The translations under genes were made by a program, and so were the position numbers. DNA of 64,000 nt from Marinifilum caeruleilacunae (GTDB lineage Bacteria; Bacteroidota; Bacteroidia; Bacteroidales; Marinifilaceae): contig NZ_RZNH01000004.1 of assembly GCF_013141825.1 (NCBI RefSeq), forward strand, positions 146,132 to 210,131. Reading direction: 5' to 3'. Shown here one piece after another: positions 34,940-43,644 of the stretch (within the stretch, counting starts at the first letter, position 1; every line of letters begins with the position of its first letter). Below the pieces are notes generated by a model. That model saw nothing but the letters and a program-made list of their open reading frames with translations, searched no databases and was not told the origin of the DNA.

Positions 34940-35839
34940 TTAACTTGCAACCGATTTTTCAATTTCTTTTAAATCGATATTTGCATATTCCAAAACGGTA
35001 ATTGCTCTTTGTACAACAGGAGCATCAACCATTTTACCATCAATTGCGAATACACCAATACCCGCATTTTTATTTCTGATAAACTCCGAATATACCCTGT
35101 ATGCTTTACGCACTTCATTCTCGGTTGGATTAAACACTTCGTGCACAACATCTACCTGGCGAGGGTTAATCAGTGCCTTACCAGCAAAACCTATTTTTTT
35201 GATGTATTCTGTTTCTTCACGAAGTCCTTCTTCATCATTAACATCTGCAAAAACGGTGTCTAAAACATCCAATCCATATGCTTTTCCGGCCATAACAATA
35301 CGCTTACGAGCATAATCGATACCAACACCATCAGGAGTTTTCACAATTCCCATATCGGCAGTTAAGTCCTGACCACCAATTGTAATTGCATCAATTCGTG
35401 AATCGGCATTTGCAATATCGTACACATTGGCAACACCTTTTGCTGTTTCGATCATTACATGAATGGTCATTGTAGGATTCTTAATTCCATGTTTTTTCTC
35501 GATTCTTCGAACTTCTTTCATGAAATCTTTTACATCCTGAACTGTTTCTGTTTTTGGAAATCTGATGTTATCAGGTTGTAGTGGCACAATTTCCTCTAAA
35601 TCGGCAAGGCCAAATGGGGTGTGCATGTTGTTTACACGAACACAAACTTCGGTATCGTAAAACTCTACAGTTTGTAGCATGTTACGTACCAAAATTCTTG
35701 CAGCATCTTTCTGGTTCAAAGCTACAGCATCTTCCAAGTCTAATAAAACCGCATCGCAACCATAAACTCCGGATTGTTGAATCATTGCAGGATTATTTCC
35801 CGGAATGTACAACATTGATCTTCTTTTCTTCTTTGCCAT
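34940..35839 (-). CDS. citE: Citrate lyase beta subunit (citryl-ACP lyase)
   Basis: Cleaves citryl-ACP to oxaloacetate and acetyl-ACP. 299 residues with the CitE TIM barrel: RRSMLYIPGNNPAMIQ, LLDLEDAVALNQKDAA (Asp/Glu for Mg), RVNNMHTPFG, MIETAKGVANVYDIA and ITIGGQDLTADMGI. Its ATG shares the A of the citD stop (TAATG), so it is translationally coupled to citD. Confidence 0.96.
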   Translation of the reverse strand: MAKKKRRSMLYIPGNNPAMIQQSGVYGCDAVLLDLEDAVALNQKDAARILVRNMLQTVEFYDTEVCVRVNNMHTPFGLADLEEIVPLQPDNIRFPKTETVQDVKDFMKEVRRIEKKHGIKNPTMTIHVMIETAKGVANVYDIANADSRIDAITIGGQDLTADMGIVKTPDGVGIDYARKRIVMAGKAYGLDVLDTVFADVNDEEGLREETEYIKKIGFAGKALINPRQVDVVHEVFNPTENEVRKAYRVYSEFIRNKNAGIGVFAIDGKMVDAPVVQRAITVLEYANIDLKEIEKSVAS

Positions 35840-36126
35840 TACATTGTACCCTCCTGAATACCTAAAGAACGTTTAACAGCAGCTTCTACTCTTGCCTTAA
35901 TTGTTGGCGTAAGTGCTCCCTTATCTTTTGCAATCAAGTGAACATCCTGGATATCCAACTCATCTAATACCTGATTAATCGTAGTTTTGATATCATTTTC
36001 GAACTGTAGCATTACAGTTGAAGAAATATCAATTTGGCGACCGGTTTCCTCTGTTACAGGTTCGATCAAGACCATAATATCGCTTGATTCGAAAGTTCCG
36101 GCTTGCGCTTTAAACTTAGGTGTCAT
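35839..36126 (-). CDS. citD: Citrate lyase gamma subunit (acyl carrier protein)
   Basis: 95-residue acyl carrier of citrate lyase. The prosthetic-group Ser lies in AGTFESSDIMVLIEP (Ser14 or Ser15; Ser14 is the attachment site reported in Klebsiella). FGDDI-like segments are replaced by a helical middle region (FENDIKTTINQVLDELDIQDVHLIAKDKGAL). First gene of the cluster citD-citE-citF-citXG-citC. No citrate transporter or CitAB sensor pair is in this window. Confidence 0.93.
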   Translation of the reverse strand: MTPKFKAQAGTFESSDIMVLIEPVTEETGRQIDISSTVMLQFENDIKTTINQVLDELDIQDVHLIAKDKGALTPTIKARVEAAVKRSLGIQEGTM

Positions 36127-36449
36127 TGTTAATGAAATTAGTTTAAATTATTCCGTAAGAATTATAATAATTGATCTTGCAAATTTTAATGACTTTGAAT
36201 AGAAATCAAAGCACTTTTAAAGATTTTTGTAGTTAATTACCTACTGTTATAAAACACACGCAGGAAACGATTGCATATCAACTCATTACCAAAGCTAAAA
36301 TCTTGTAAGTATTTACATTTCTTACTATTCACATAGTTTACAAGGATAAAATAAGCACTACCACTCAGGCTTTTTCAACAACAAATGAAATATTTAACAC
36401 TAAAAACTGCTGGTAAAGAAGAAGGAAACAATTATTGTAGAAAACAACA
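36127..36449. other. Noncoding region upstream of citD
   Basis: About 320 bases between the citD start and the hairpin at 36450. It must contain the citD promoter unless transcription starts further up. I see no open frame and no clean -7 box. Confidence 0.5.
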
Positions 36450-36545
36450 AAGGCCTCGCACAAGCGAAGCCTTAATTGTTAGTGATTAGTTAGTGGTTAG
36501 AATTCGCTTGCCTAATAGCAAGAAAATCAGTTGTGTGATTAGTAA
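36450..36545 (-). ncRNA. Candidate small RNA or attenuated cit leader carrying the complement of the TTAG-motif
   Basis: On the minus strand a -7-like CATTTGTAA (36551-36559 area) is followed by about 95 bases that end in a hairpin AAGGCTTCGC / GCGAGGCCTT (36450-36473, loop TTGT, one mismatch) and a T-rich tail (TGTTGTTTTC). Inside it, minus-strand TCTAACCACTAA (36490-36501) is the exact complement of TTAGTGGTTAGA, the most conserved part of the small RNAs at 53.4 and 54.0 kb. It could be a separate RNA, an attenuator in front of the cit operon, or a decayed plus-strand copy of the same family. Confidence 0.35.
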
Positions 36546-36880
36546 AGTTACAAATGGTAATTGTGTTTTACTTTTTAAATACGCCACAATAAAGTGTATT
36601 TTTTTTGATTACGCAAACGTTTTCTGAAAAATCTTTTTTCACATATTTTATTTTTAATGATTCTTAAAACTGTAATTTTCCTATATATTCTGATGGTTTT
36701 ATTACAGATTTTTTTCTTTTAATCAGGCATAGGAAAATGATTTTCAAGTTATCCGAAATCCAAATTACACTGATTCGGAAAAGCTATTTTCTTCAAAAAT
36801 TGAGCGATTAATAGATTTTTATGAGTTGTTAATCGTCAATTAAACTCAATATTAAGTGCGCAGGCATATATTCGCAATGT

Positions 36881-37008
36881 CATGAAATAATTCAAAGGTT
36901 AAAGATTAGATTAGTATAAGAAGTTAGAGTTAGCTTGAACTGCTCCACACATGCAGTTCGCGATGAAAGTGAAGATAGCCCGGGTACCACACCAAGGGCT
37001 ATTTTTAT
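36881..37008 (+). ncRNA. Candidate small RNA D, related to the trio at 53.4-54.1 kb
   Basis: A -7-like TATATTCG at 36867-36874 is followed by AATGT and then a TTAG-rich body (AAAGATTAGATTAGTA, then AGTTAGAG, to about 36929) that matches units A and B. Then come a strong hairpin GAACTGC / GCAGTTC (36937-36959) and a terminator stem TAGCCC / GGGCTA (36976-37001) with ATTTTTAT. No ribosome-binding site or plausible coding frame. The extra hairpin makes it longer (about 128 bases) than A-C. Confidence 0.5.
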
Positions 37009-37014
37009 AGAAAA

Positions 37015-37052
37015 AAAATGAGCTCCCAGGCAAAGACCCAGAAGCTCATTTT
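37015..37052 (-). terminator. Intrinsic terminator of the ADP-dependent kinase gene
   Basis: Stem AAAATGAGCT / AGCTCATTTT extended by CCCAG/CTGGG pairing, T-run on the minus strand, 22 bases after the stop. Confidence 0.85.
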
Positions 37053-37073
37053 AATTTGACAATTATATCTTTA

Positions 37074-38507
37074 TTAGATTGCACCAACCAACGATACCGA
37101 TGAAATGGTATCTCCCATTCCTACCAAGGTAACTGGTTTTTCAATTAAAATGGTTGGTACAGCAATAATTTCGATTTCCTGATTGGTATAAATACCAGAT
37201 GATAACAAATCATTGTCTCCAAGTATTTCTTTCACGGTATTGCTTAAGCCTTCCAATTCGTTCAGGCCTACATCTGAAACCTGATGGTCTTTTGCCCACA
37301 TCAACACATCTTTGCTGTTAATTGCACCTGTTCCTGCTTTGGCAGCTGCTACCGTAGCGGCCAATTGCATACCATCTCTATTTTGAATTGGGCTTACTTT
37401 AAAACCTTTTTGCTGCAGTGTAACATACAATCCAAACATGTGTAGCTGCATTCTAGGACATTGAGTATACTCATACACCTTTAACATTCCTTTAAAAAGG
37501 TTAGAAGCATTCGTTAGATTATCGCACTCTTTCGCCAATTCTTCCTCACCAATCACTTCAAGGATATCGATTAACTCTCTTTCGTTAAAACCCAAACTAT
37601 CTACATCCTGAACCAGGCTATCGATAAGGTGCTTTCTCACGACCTTATCCTGGGTAGAAGCAACTTCCAGGTGCAACAAATTATCCGGACAAGATTTTCT
37701 CCAGTCTGCAATCAAACCTTTCGATAAATCGATACGCTCAGCTCCCTTGGCTCCATCAGCCAGAGTTTCATGCAACATTTGGTAACCAGACAAAATGATG
37801 TATTCCGGATTTACATCCTCTTTAGCCATCCTATTGTTGAAATTATCATCGATATGAAGCTTAAAATTTAAAGGATCGTAGGTTGCAATAAATCGGTTTG
37901 CTTTCGGACAGGTATAAGTTTCATCACCAATGGTAAGCGTATCCCCTTTATCGAATTCAATAATCCAGTGAATTAGCGCATTATCTCCTTTTCGATCGAC
38001 CAGTGAAGCCTGCTTTAATTCACCATTTTCGTCGGTAGTTAGCAGGTTTGGCAAATCGAGAAACAGCTGCGATTGTTCTTTAGGTGCCGATGCACAATGT
38101 ACATACACATTTTGAACACCACACACGGCCATGGCATTGGCAACAATACCACCTTGTCCTCCCATTTGTAGTTTATCGTAGCCAACATGTTTGTTCAGCC
38201 AATAAAAAACATCTACATCTTCAATCAACCATTCTTCGGCAATTCCGCCTTTAAAACAATGGGCAATACCTCGAATTGCGTCTTCATTTTTTCGAATGGC
38301 TTTTTCCTCTCCAGATAAAATTAAATTTTGGTCCAGCTTATTATTTCTGATCAACTTCTCTACATCCTTTCCACTCACTTTGATAACCGCATCAACATTG
38401 GCATTAAAGGCACTAATTAAACCTTTAATTTCTCCCATCTTCTCTAATTGTTTAGGTGCTGTGCTATAATTTTTAAGCCAGGCAGCTTTTAATTCATTAT
38501 TCGACAT
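37074..38507 (-). CDS. ADP-dependent sugar kinase (glucokinase/phosphofructokinase family)
   Basis: 477 residues of the ADPGK/PfkC family in the ribokinase superfamily. These enzymes phosphorylate glucose or fructose-6-phosphate using ADP as donor, known mainly from Thermococcales, methanogens and animals. Visible: AFNANVDAVIKV at the sugar site, MGGQGGIVANAMAVCG, a GNEx-like LHLEVAS segment, and the catalytic GxGD as VGMGDTISS with Asp466. Single gene with a terminator behind it. Which sugar is used cannot be told from sequence by eye. Confidence 0.88.
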   Translation of the reverse strand: MSNNELKAAWLKNYSTAPKQLEKMGEIKGLISAFNANVDAVIKVSGKDVEKLIRNNKLDQNLILSGEEKAIRKNEDAIRGIAHCFKGGIAEEWLIEDVDVFYWLNKHVGYDKLQMGGQGGIVANAMAVCGVQNVYVHCASAPKEQSQLFLDLPNLLTTDENGELKQASLVDRKGDNALIHWIIEFDKGDTLTIGDETYTCPKANRFIATYDPLNFKLHIDDNFNNRMAKEDVNPEYIILSGYQMLHETLADGAKGAERIDLSKGLIADWRKSCPDNLLHLEVASTQDKVVRKHLIDSLVQDVDSLGFNERELIDILEVIGEEELAKECDNLTNASNLFKGMLKVYEYTQCPRMQLHMFGLYVTLQQKGFKVSPIQNRDGMQLAATVAAAKAGTGAINSKDVLMWAKDHQVSDVGLNELEGLSNTVKEILGDNDLLSSGIYTNQEIEIIAVPTILIEKPVTLVGMGDTISSVSLVGAI

Positions 38508-38656
38508 TTGAGATGTTTTATATTATTAATTGGATTTTTTGAATGATATCACATTTAACAAGCAAATTAATGCAATAATTGTTCAAATGATTAGAATGGA
38601 AGTGTTTTTTGTTCAATTTTTTACCGCAATGGTTTGCAGAAATCAGATTAAAAAAA

Positions 38657-38682
38657 GCCCTCGCAAAATTCATTGCGAAGGC
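38657..38682 (-). terminator. Intrinsic terminator of the SPFH gene
   Basis: GCC(C)TCGCAA / TTGCGA(A)GGC stem with a 6-base loop and T-run on the minus strand, 29 bases after the stop. Confidence 0.85.
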
Positions 38683-38710
38683 CCTAACTGAATTTCGAAA
38701 ATTAAAAGGA

Positions 38711-40021
38711 CTATTTCTTCAATTTGGTATCCATTAACTGATTTGCCATTGCAGCTCCAATTAACGATTCAAGAGGTGTTTTTCCGTTCTTGCCATCATT
38801 ACCGGTAATCATGACATCCGGGAATTTAACTTTGGCTATTTCTTTTGCCACACCAATTGCAATTTCTTTTTCGATTTGAGCTCGTTCCTGAGGTGTTAAA
38901 CCTGCCGAAACCAACTTCGCATTTTGGTATGATTCGGCATCAGCAGCAACCTTTTTAGCTGCAGATTTCAACTTCTCGGTCTCTAGCGCAATTGCTGCAA
39001 GTCTTTTGTTGGTTTCCTCTTGCTTCAATTTGGTTTCGATAGAGATCAGAGCCTTAACCTGTTCTTTTTCCTGCGCAACACGTTCCGCCGCTTTATCTCT
39101 TTCCCCTTCGGCAACAATACGAGCCTGCGCATCTTTTGCAGTTTTAATTTTCTGCTGTTCCAACTGTCTTTTTGCTGACTCATCGCGCTGAGCTTCCAGT
39201 CGCTTTTTAAAGACAGCTTCCAGAATTACATCATCAACAATTACCTGTGCCACAATAATGTTATTCTCATTGATATCATGAGGTATACGAATAAATTTAC
39301 CATTTTCATCTTTTCTCTTCTTTACCTCGTAACGAGTCTGAATTTCCTTAATTTCACGACTACTATCCTCAATCGAAGAAACAATAGTATCACGATATTC
39401 AAGTTTCTCAACACTATAAGCTCCATCTTTCAACTGATCTTCGATTGCTACCCTAAAATCGGATGCAGAACCCGAAATATAATCCTGTGCTGCAAACATA
39501 TAACCAGTATTCGATACTACTTCGCGAACAGTTGGTATAAGAGTGTTGTTAGCAAGATTTTGCAAAGATCTAAACTCAATTGCCATTTCAATAAAGGACT
39601 CTTTATCGGTTGGTAACTGGAAGCGAGTAGATAACTTTGCTGAAGCTGTTACCTGGTCGATAAAACGAATCGGAATTGGATTCATCACTCCTTCGATATC
39701 ATCATTCTTTTCTCCTTTACTCACCACCTTAACATCGATGTACTTTTGCCATGGGATAATTTTCGCGAATCCTCTCCATTTAATTCCTTCCGACATTACG
39801 GCATCTTTTCCACCATTAGGATAAACAACAAAGTATTGATAACCAGGCTCTGCCCAGAAAAATAAAAATGGCATAATAATCATAACAACACCTGAACCAA
39901 TTACTCCAAGAGAAAAACGAGAAGTTAGTTTCGAGAATGTTTGCGACTTACTTACCAATATTGGCTTTAAAAACAGCATGGCCAAACCTGCCAGTACAAT
40001 AATAATTCCTAATACAATCAT
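38711..40021 (-). CDS. SPFH/band-7 domain membrane protein
   Basis: 436 residues. Two N-terminal hydrophobic segments (VLGIIIVLAGLAMLFL and LGVIGSGVVMIIMPFLFFWA), a band-7 domain (about 60-260), then a long alanine/glutamate/lysine-rich coiled coil (about 265-375; EAQRDESAKRQLEQQKIK...), and a C-terminal tail ending KTPLESLIGAAMANQLMDTKLKK. The layout matches prohibitin/flotillin-like scaffolds that form membrane microdomains or protease cages. No protease gene is adjacent. Transcribed alone. Confidence 0.87.
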   Translation of the reverse strand: MIVLGIIIVLAGLAMLFLKPILVSKSQTFSKLTSRFSLGVIGSGVVMIIMPFLFFWAEPGYQYFVVYPNGGKDAVMSEGIKWRGFAKIIPWQKYIDVKVVSKGEKNDDIEGVMNPIPIRFIDQVTASAKLSTRFQLPTDKESFIEMAIEFRSLQNLANNTLIPTVREVVSNTGYMFAAQDYISGSASDFRVAIEDQLKDGAYSVEKLEYRDTIVSSIEDSSREIKEIQTRYEVKKRKDENGKFIRIPHDINENNIIVAQVIVDDVILEAVFKKRLEAQRDESAKRQLEQQKIKTAKDAQARIVAEGERDKAAERVAQEKEQVKALISIETKLKQEETNKRLAAIALETEKLKSAAKKVAADAESYQNAKLVSAGLTPQERAQIEKEIAIGVAKEIAKVKFPDVMITGNDGKNGKTPLESLIGAAMANQLMDTKLKK

Positions 40022-40165
40022 AAAATAATTTAGTTTAATTGGTTTTCTATTTCAAGCACTAAAGTAGAATTTAAAATTGAAAGCCTTATTATTTTTATGT
40101 TAGTATTCGATCAAGATGAATTTTGCACTGCGAAACCCGATTTTTTACATGATATTTCTTAAACA

Positions 40166-40194
40166 AAAAAGCCCATCCTAAAGATGAGCCTTTT
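40166..40194 (-). terminator. Probable terminator of clpB
   Basis: Imperfect stem GC(C)CATC / GATG(A)GC flanked by an A-run and TTTT, 23 bases after the clpB stop. Confidence 0.6.
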
Positions 40195-40216
40195 ATCGTC
40201 TAATTAAATGTAGTCA

Positions 40217-42817
40217 TTAAACGTCCTGTATGTTCCTAAATACAAGCGTTTCGTTAATTACATCAACCAGTATATTTTGACTGGCTGTAATGTTTTCGGA
40301 CAGTATCTGTTTCGACAAATCATTCAAAACCTGTTTTTGCAATATTCTTTTAATGGGGCGTGCTCCAAACTGGGGATCAAAGCCCAGTTCTCCAAGGTAA
40401 TCAACTGCACTATCGCTTAACTCTATACTGATATCATTTTTAGAAAGCATTTGCTGAACAGCCTTAAATTGCAACTGCACGATTCGTTTTACCTCTACTT
40501 TATCCAGTGGCGTAAATACAATGTTTTCATCAATCCTGTTCAGGAATTCTGGTCGAATACTCTTTTTCAAGAGTTCTAAAACCTCGCTTCTAGCCTGCCA
40601 CAACAATTCATCTTTGTTGCTTTCGCTCATCCTTTCAATTTTATCCTGAATCAGGTGCGATCCAATATTTGAGGTCATAATCACGATGGTATTCTTAAAG
40701 TCAACCACCCTTCCTTTATTGTCTGTTAATCGTCCATCATCCAACACCTGCAGAAGAATATTAAAAACATCGTGATGTGCTTTTTCGATTTCATCCAATA
40801 AAACTACCGAATAAGGCTTTCTTCGAACAGCTTCAGTCAATTGTCCTCCTTCGTCATATCCAACATATCCGGGAGGTGCGCCAATTAACCTCGAAACCGA
40901 ATGGCGTTCCTGGTACTCCGACATATCGATCCGAGTCAATTGATTTTCGTTATCAAAAAGAAATTCAGCCAAAGCCTTAGCCAACTCTGTTTTTCCAACT
41001 CCTGTTGTTCCCAGAAAAATGAATGATCCAATTGGCCTTTTTGCATCCTGTAATCCTGCACGACTTCTTCTTACAGCGTCCGAAATTGCCGTAATGGCCT
41101 CTTCTTGCCCCACAACTCTTTTGTGAAGTTCTTCCTCGAGAGATAACAATTTTTGCCTTTCACTCTTCAACATTCTGTTTACTGGAATCCCTGTCCAGCG
41201 CGATACTACCTCAGCAATATCATCATTTCCCACTTCCTCTTTAATCAGAGCATCCGAATTCTGATTTTGCTTCAGTTTTTCATTCAAACGATCAATCTTT
41301 TCAGCAACTTCTTTTAATTTGCCATAACGAATTTCTGCCACTTTACCGTAATCACCTTCACGCTCGGCTTTTTCGGCATCATATTTAAGCGATTCCAACA
41401 ACTCTTTATTCTTCTGAATTCCATGAATTACTTCCCGCTCCGCTTCCCACTTGGCACGATATTTCAGTCTTTCATCGTTTAGTTCAGCAATTTCTCGCGC
41501 CAATTCATCTTGCTTTTTCGAATCTCCTTCGCGCTGAATGGCTAATTTCTCAATTTCCAATTGCTTGATTTTTCTTTCAATTTCGTCCAGTTCTTCAGGC
41601 AATGAATTCATTTCAAGTCGAAGTTTTGCAGCTGCTTCATCAATCAGATCAATGGCTTTATCAGGAAGAAATCGATCTGAAATGTAACGCTGCGACAACT
41701 CAACGGCTGCTATAATTGCCTCATCACGAATTTGAACTTTATGATGATTCTCATAGCGTTCCTTTAATCCACGAAGAATAGAAATCGCACTTAGTGTATC
41801 TGGTTCATCCACCATTACTTTCTGAAAGCGTCGTTCTAAAGCCTTGTCTTTCTCGAAATACTTCTGATACTCATTTAAGGTAGTCGCCCCAATGGCACGT
41901 AAATCGCCGCGAGCTAAAGCTGGTTTTAAAATGTTGGCAGCATCCATGGCTCCTTCACTTTTTCCAGCTCCAACCAAAGTGTGGATTTCATCGATAAAAA
42001 GTACAATTTCGCCTTCTGACTCAACCACCTCTTTCACCACCGATTTTAAACGTTCTTCGAATTCGCCCTTGTATTTAGCGCCTGCCACCAGTGCTCCCAT
42101 ATCCAAGGAAAATATCTTTTTGTTCTTTAAATTATCAGGTACATCCCCTTTTATAATCCGGTGAGCCAAACCTTCGGCAATAGCAGTTTTGCCTACTCCG
42201 GGTTCACCAATAAGAATCGGATTATTTTTGGTTCTGCGCGATAAAATCTGAAGAATCCTTCTGATTTCCTCATCTCTCCCAATTACAGGATCAAGCTTCC
42301 CATTTCGTGCTCTCTCGTTTAGGTCAAGCGCAAATCGACTTAGCGAATTGAATGTATCGTCAGCAGTTTGAGAATCTACTTTCGCTCCTTTTCGTAATTC
42401 GTCTATTGCTGCAGAAAGATCCTTATCCGACACCCCATTGTCCTTAAAAAGCATCGCTATCTGATCTTTTCCTTTTACCAAAGCAAGTAGAATGTGTTCT
42501 ATGGAAACAAACTGATCGCCCATTTTTCCTGATACACTTACCGCATTTTGCAGAACAGTAGTGGAATCTCTAGACAAGAATGGTTCTCCTCCACTTACTT
42601 TTGGAAGAGACTCCAGAATCTTATCGAGAACTGTTTTGAAATGCTGCAGATTTACTCCAAGTTTATTCATCAAAAAACCTGCAACATTCTCTCCTTCTGC
42701 CAAAACCCCTTTCAACAAATGGGCAGTTTCAATGGCCTGTTGCTGATTTCCTTGCGCAATCTGAAATGCTTTTTCAATTGCCTGTTGTGATTTAATTGTG
42801 AAATTATTAAAGTTCAT
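40217..42817 (-). CDS. clpB: ATP-dependent disaggregase ClpB
   Basis: Hsp100 chaperone that rescues aggregated proteins with DnaK. 866 residues, normal ClpB length. Clp N-domain (1-145), first AAA+ with Walker A GEPGVGKTAIAEGLA and Walker B IVLFIDEIHTLVGAG, the coiled-coil M-domain (about 400-530, which separates ClpB from ClpA/ClpC), second AAA+ with GTTGVGKTELAKALAE and VVLLDEIEKAHHDVFN, sensor/arginine finger segments (RPEFLNRIDENIVF), and the C-terminal D2-small domain. Single gene; no recognised heat-shock operator was found in the 240 bases upstream. Confidence 0.97.
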   Translation of the reverse strand: MNFNNFTIKSQQAIEKAFQIAQGNQQQAIETAHLLKGVLAEGENVAGFLMNKLGVNLQHFKTVLDKILESLPKVSGGEPFLSRDSTTVLQNAVSVSGKMGDQFVSIEHILLALVKGKDQIAMLFKDNGVSDKDLSAAIDELRKGAKVDSQTADDTFNSLSRFALDLNERARNGKLDPVIGRDEEIRRILQILSRRTKNNPILIGEPGVGKTAIAEGLAHRIIKGDVPDNLKNKKIFSLDMGALVAGAKYKGEFEERLKSVVKEVVESEGEIVLFIDEIHTLVGAGKSEGAMDAANILKPALARGDLRAIGATTLNEYQKYFEKDKALERRFQKVMVDEPDTLSAISILRGLKERYENHHKVQIRDEAIIAAVELSQRYISDRFLPDKAIDLIDEAAAKLRLEMNSLPEELDEIERKIKQLEIEKLAIQREGDSKKQDELAREIAELNDERLKYRAKWEAEREVIHGIQKNKELLESLKYDAEKAEREGDYGKVAEIRYGKLKEVAEKIDRLNEKLKQNQNSDALIKEEVGNDDIAEVVSRWTGIPVNRMLKSERQKLLSLEEELHKRVVGQEEAITAISDAVRRSRAGLQDAKRPIGSFIFLGTTGVGKTELAKALAEFLFDNENQLTRIDMSEYQERHSVSRLIGAPPGYVGYDEGGQLTEAVRRKPYSVVLLDEIEKAHHDVFNILLQVLDDGRLTDNKGRVVDFKNTIVIMTSNIGSHLIQDKIERMSESNKDELLWQARSEVLELLKKSIRPEFLNRIDENIVFTPLDKVEVKRIVQLQFKAVQQMLSKNDISIELSDSAVDYLGELGFDPQFGARPIKRILQKQVLNDLSKQILSENITASQNILVDVINETLVFRNIQDV

Positions 42818-43011
42818 ATTGTGTTTGATTTTTAACCTGTTTTACACTCTGCTTCTTTTCAATTTACTTGCCATTTCTAAAAAACTGAAATAATGTCTGG
42901 GCAATTGTAAATCTCACAGTCAATTTGACATATTATTTGAAAATTTCATGATATATTTTCATGTTAACACAAATTAACCTAAGATAAACCTCATATATCT
43001 GGATATTTATA

Positions 43012-43019
43012 TATATTTG
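43012..43019 (+). promoter_or_regulatory. Candidate -7 promoter box of the OsmC gene
   Basis: TATATTTG, a perfect TAnnTTTG match, 39 bases before the ATG at 43059. Its presence argues against an upstream TTG start at 43017, which would lie inside the box. Confidence 0.6.
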
Positions 43020-43058
43020 CCGACTGAAAGTCAAAAAACATTTAAAAAGAATTACAAT

Positions 43059-43472
43059 ATGAAAGCAACAACTACCTGGACAAAAGGAATGTCGTCGGTA
43101 ATTACAAACAACAGAGGTCACGAAATCACAATTGATTTACCAGATGGAAAAGGTGGTGAAAACCTGGGAGCAACGGCATTCGAAGTATGTCTGATGAGTT
43201 ACTCTGGCTGTGTAAACACCATTTTTAACGTTGTAGCTAAAAAAATGCGCATTGAATTTAATGCTTTGGTGGTTGATACCATCGGATCACAAAAAGATGG
43301 AGCTCCAACTTTCACGGATGTTGAAGTAGAGCTAAAAATTGACTCTGAAGCAAGTGATGAAAAAATTGAAAAATGTTTACAGCAAACTTTAAAAATGTGC
43401 CCTGTAGGTGTACTTTTCCACCAGGCTGGTGTGAATACAACTTATACAATTGAGAAAATGCAAACTGCCTAA
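43059..43472 (+). CDS. OsmC/Ohr family peroxidase-like protein
   Basis: 137 residues from ATG at 43059. OsmC-fold proteins reduce organic hydroperoxides or sulfur compounds with two cysteines. Both are visible: SYSGCVNTIFNVVAKK and MCPVGVLFHQAG. The N-terminal strand region (GHEITIDLPDGKGGENLGATAFEVCLMSYSGC) is typical of the YhfA/OsmC branch. Divergent from clpB; single gene with its own promoter and terminator. Confidence 0.9.
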   Translation: MKATTTWTKGMSSVITNNRGHEITIDLPDGKGGENLGATAFEVCLMSYSGCVNTIFNVVAKKMRIEFNALVVDTIGSQKDGAPTFTDVEVELKIDSEASDEKIEKCLQQTLKMCPVGVLFHQAGVNTTYTIEKMQTA

Positions 43473-43497
43473 GCATTTCATCATTTAAATAACTGAA

Positions 43498-43529
43498 TCC
43501 CTTGCCTTTTGGTGAGGGATTTTTTTTTT
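43498..43529 (+). terminator. Intrinsic terminator of the OsmC gene
   Basis: TCCCTTGCC / GGTGAGGGA stem with loop TTTT (one mismatch) and a run of ten T. Confidence 0.9.
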
Positions 43530-43644
43530 GTAATTATTCCTAACAAAAGCTTTTAACACATCTTTAACACCCTTTGGATCTTCATTTTACTTGCGCTCAA
43601 AAAATAAAAGACTAATTTGTGTTTTATTTTAAAATTGATAAATC

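Noticed and set aside
43012-43019. Start codon for OsmC at TTG 43017
   Set aside because: The TTG lies inside a perfect -7 box; the ATG at 43059 matches the family start.
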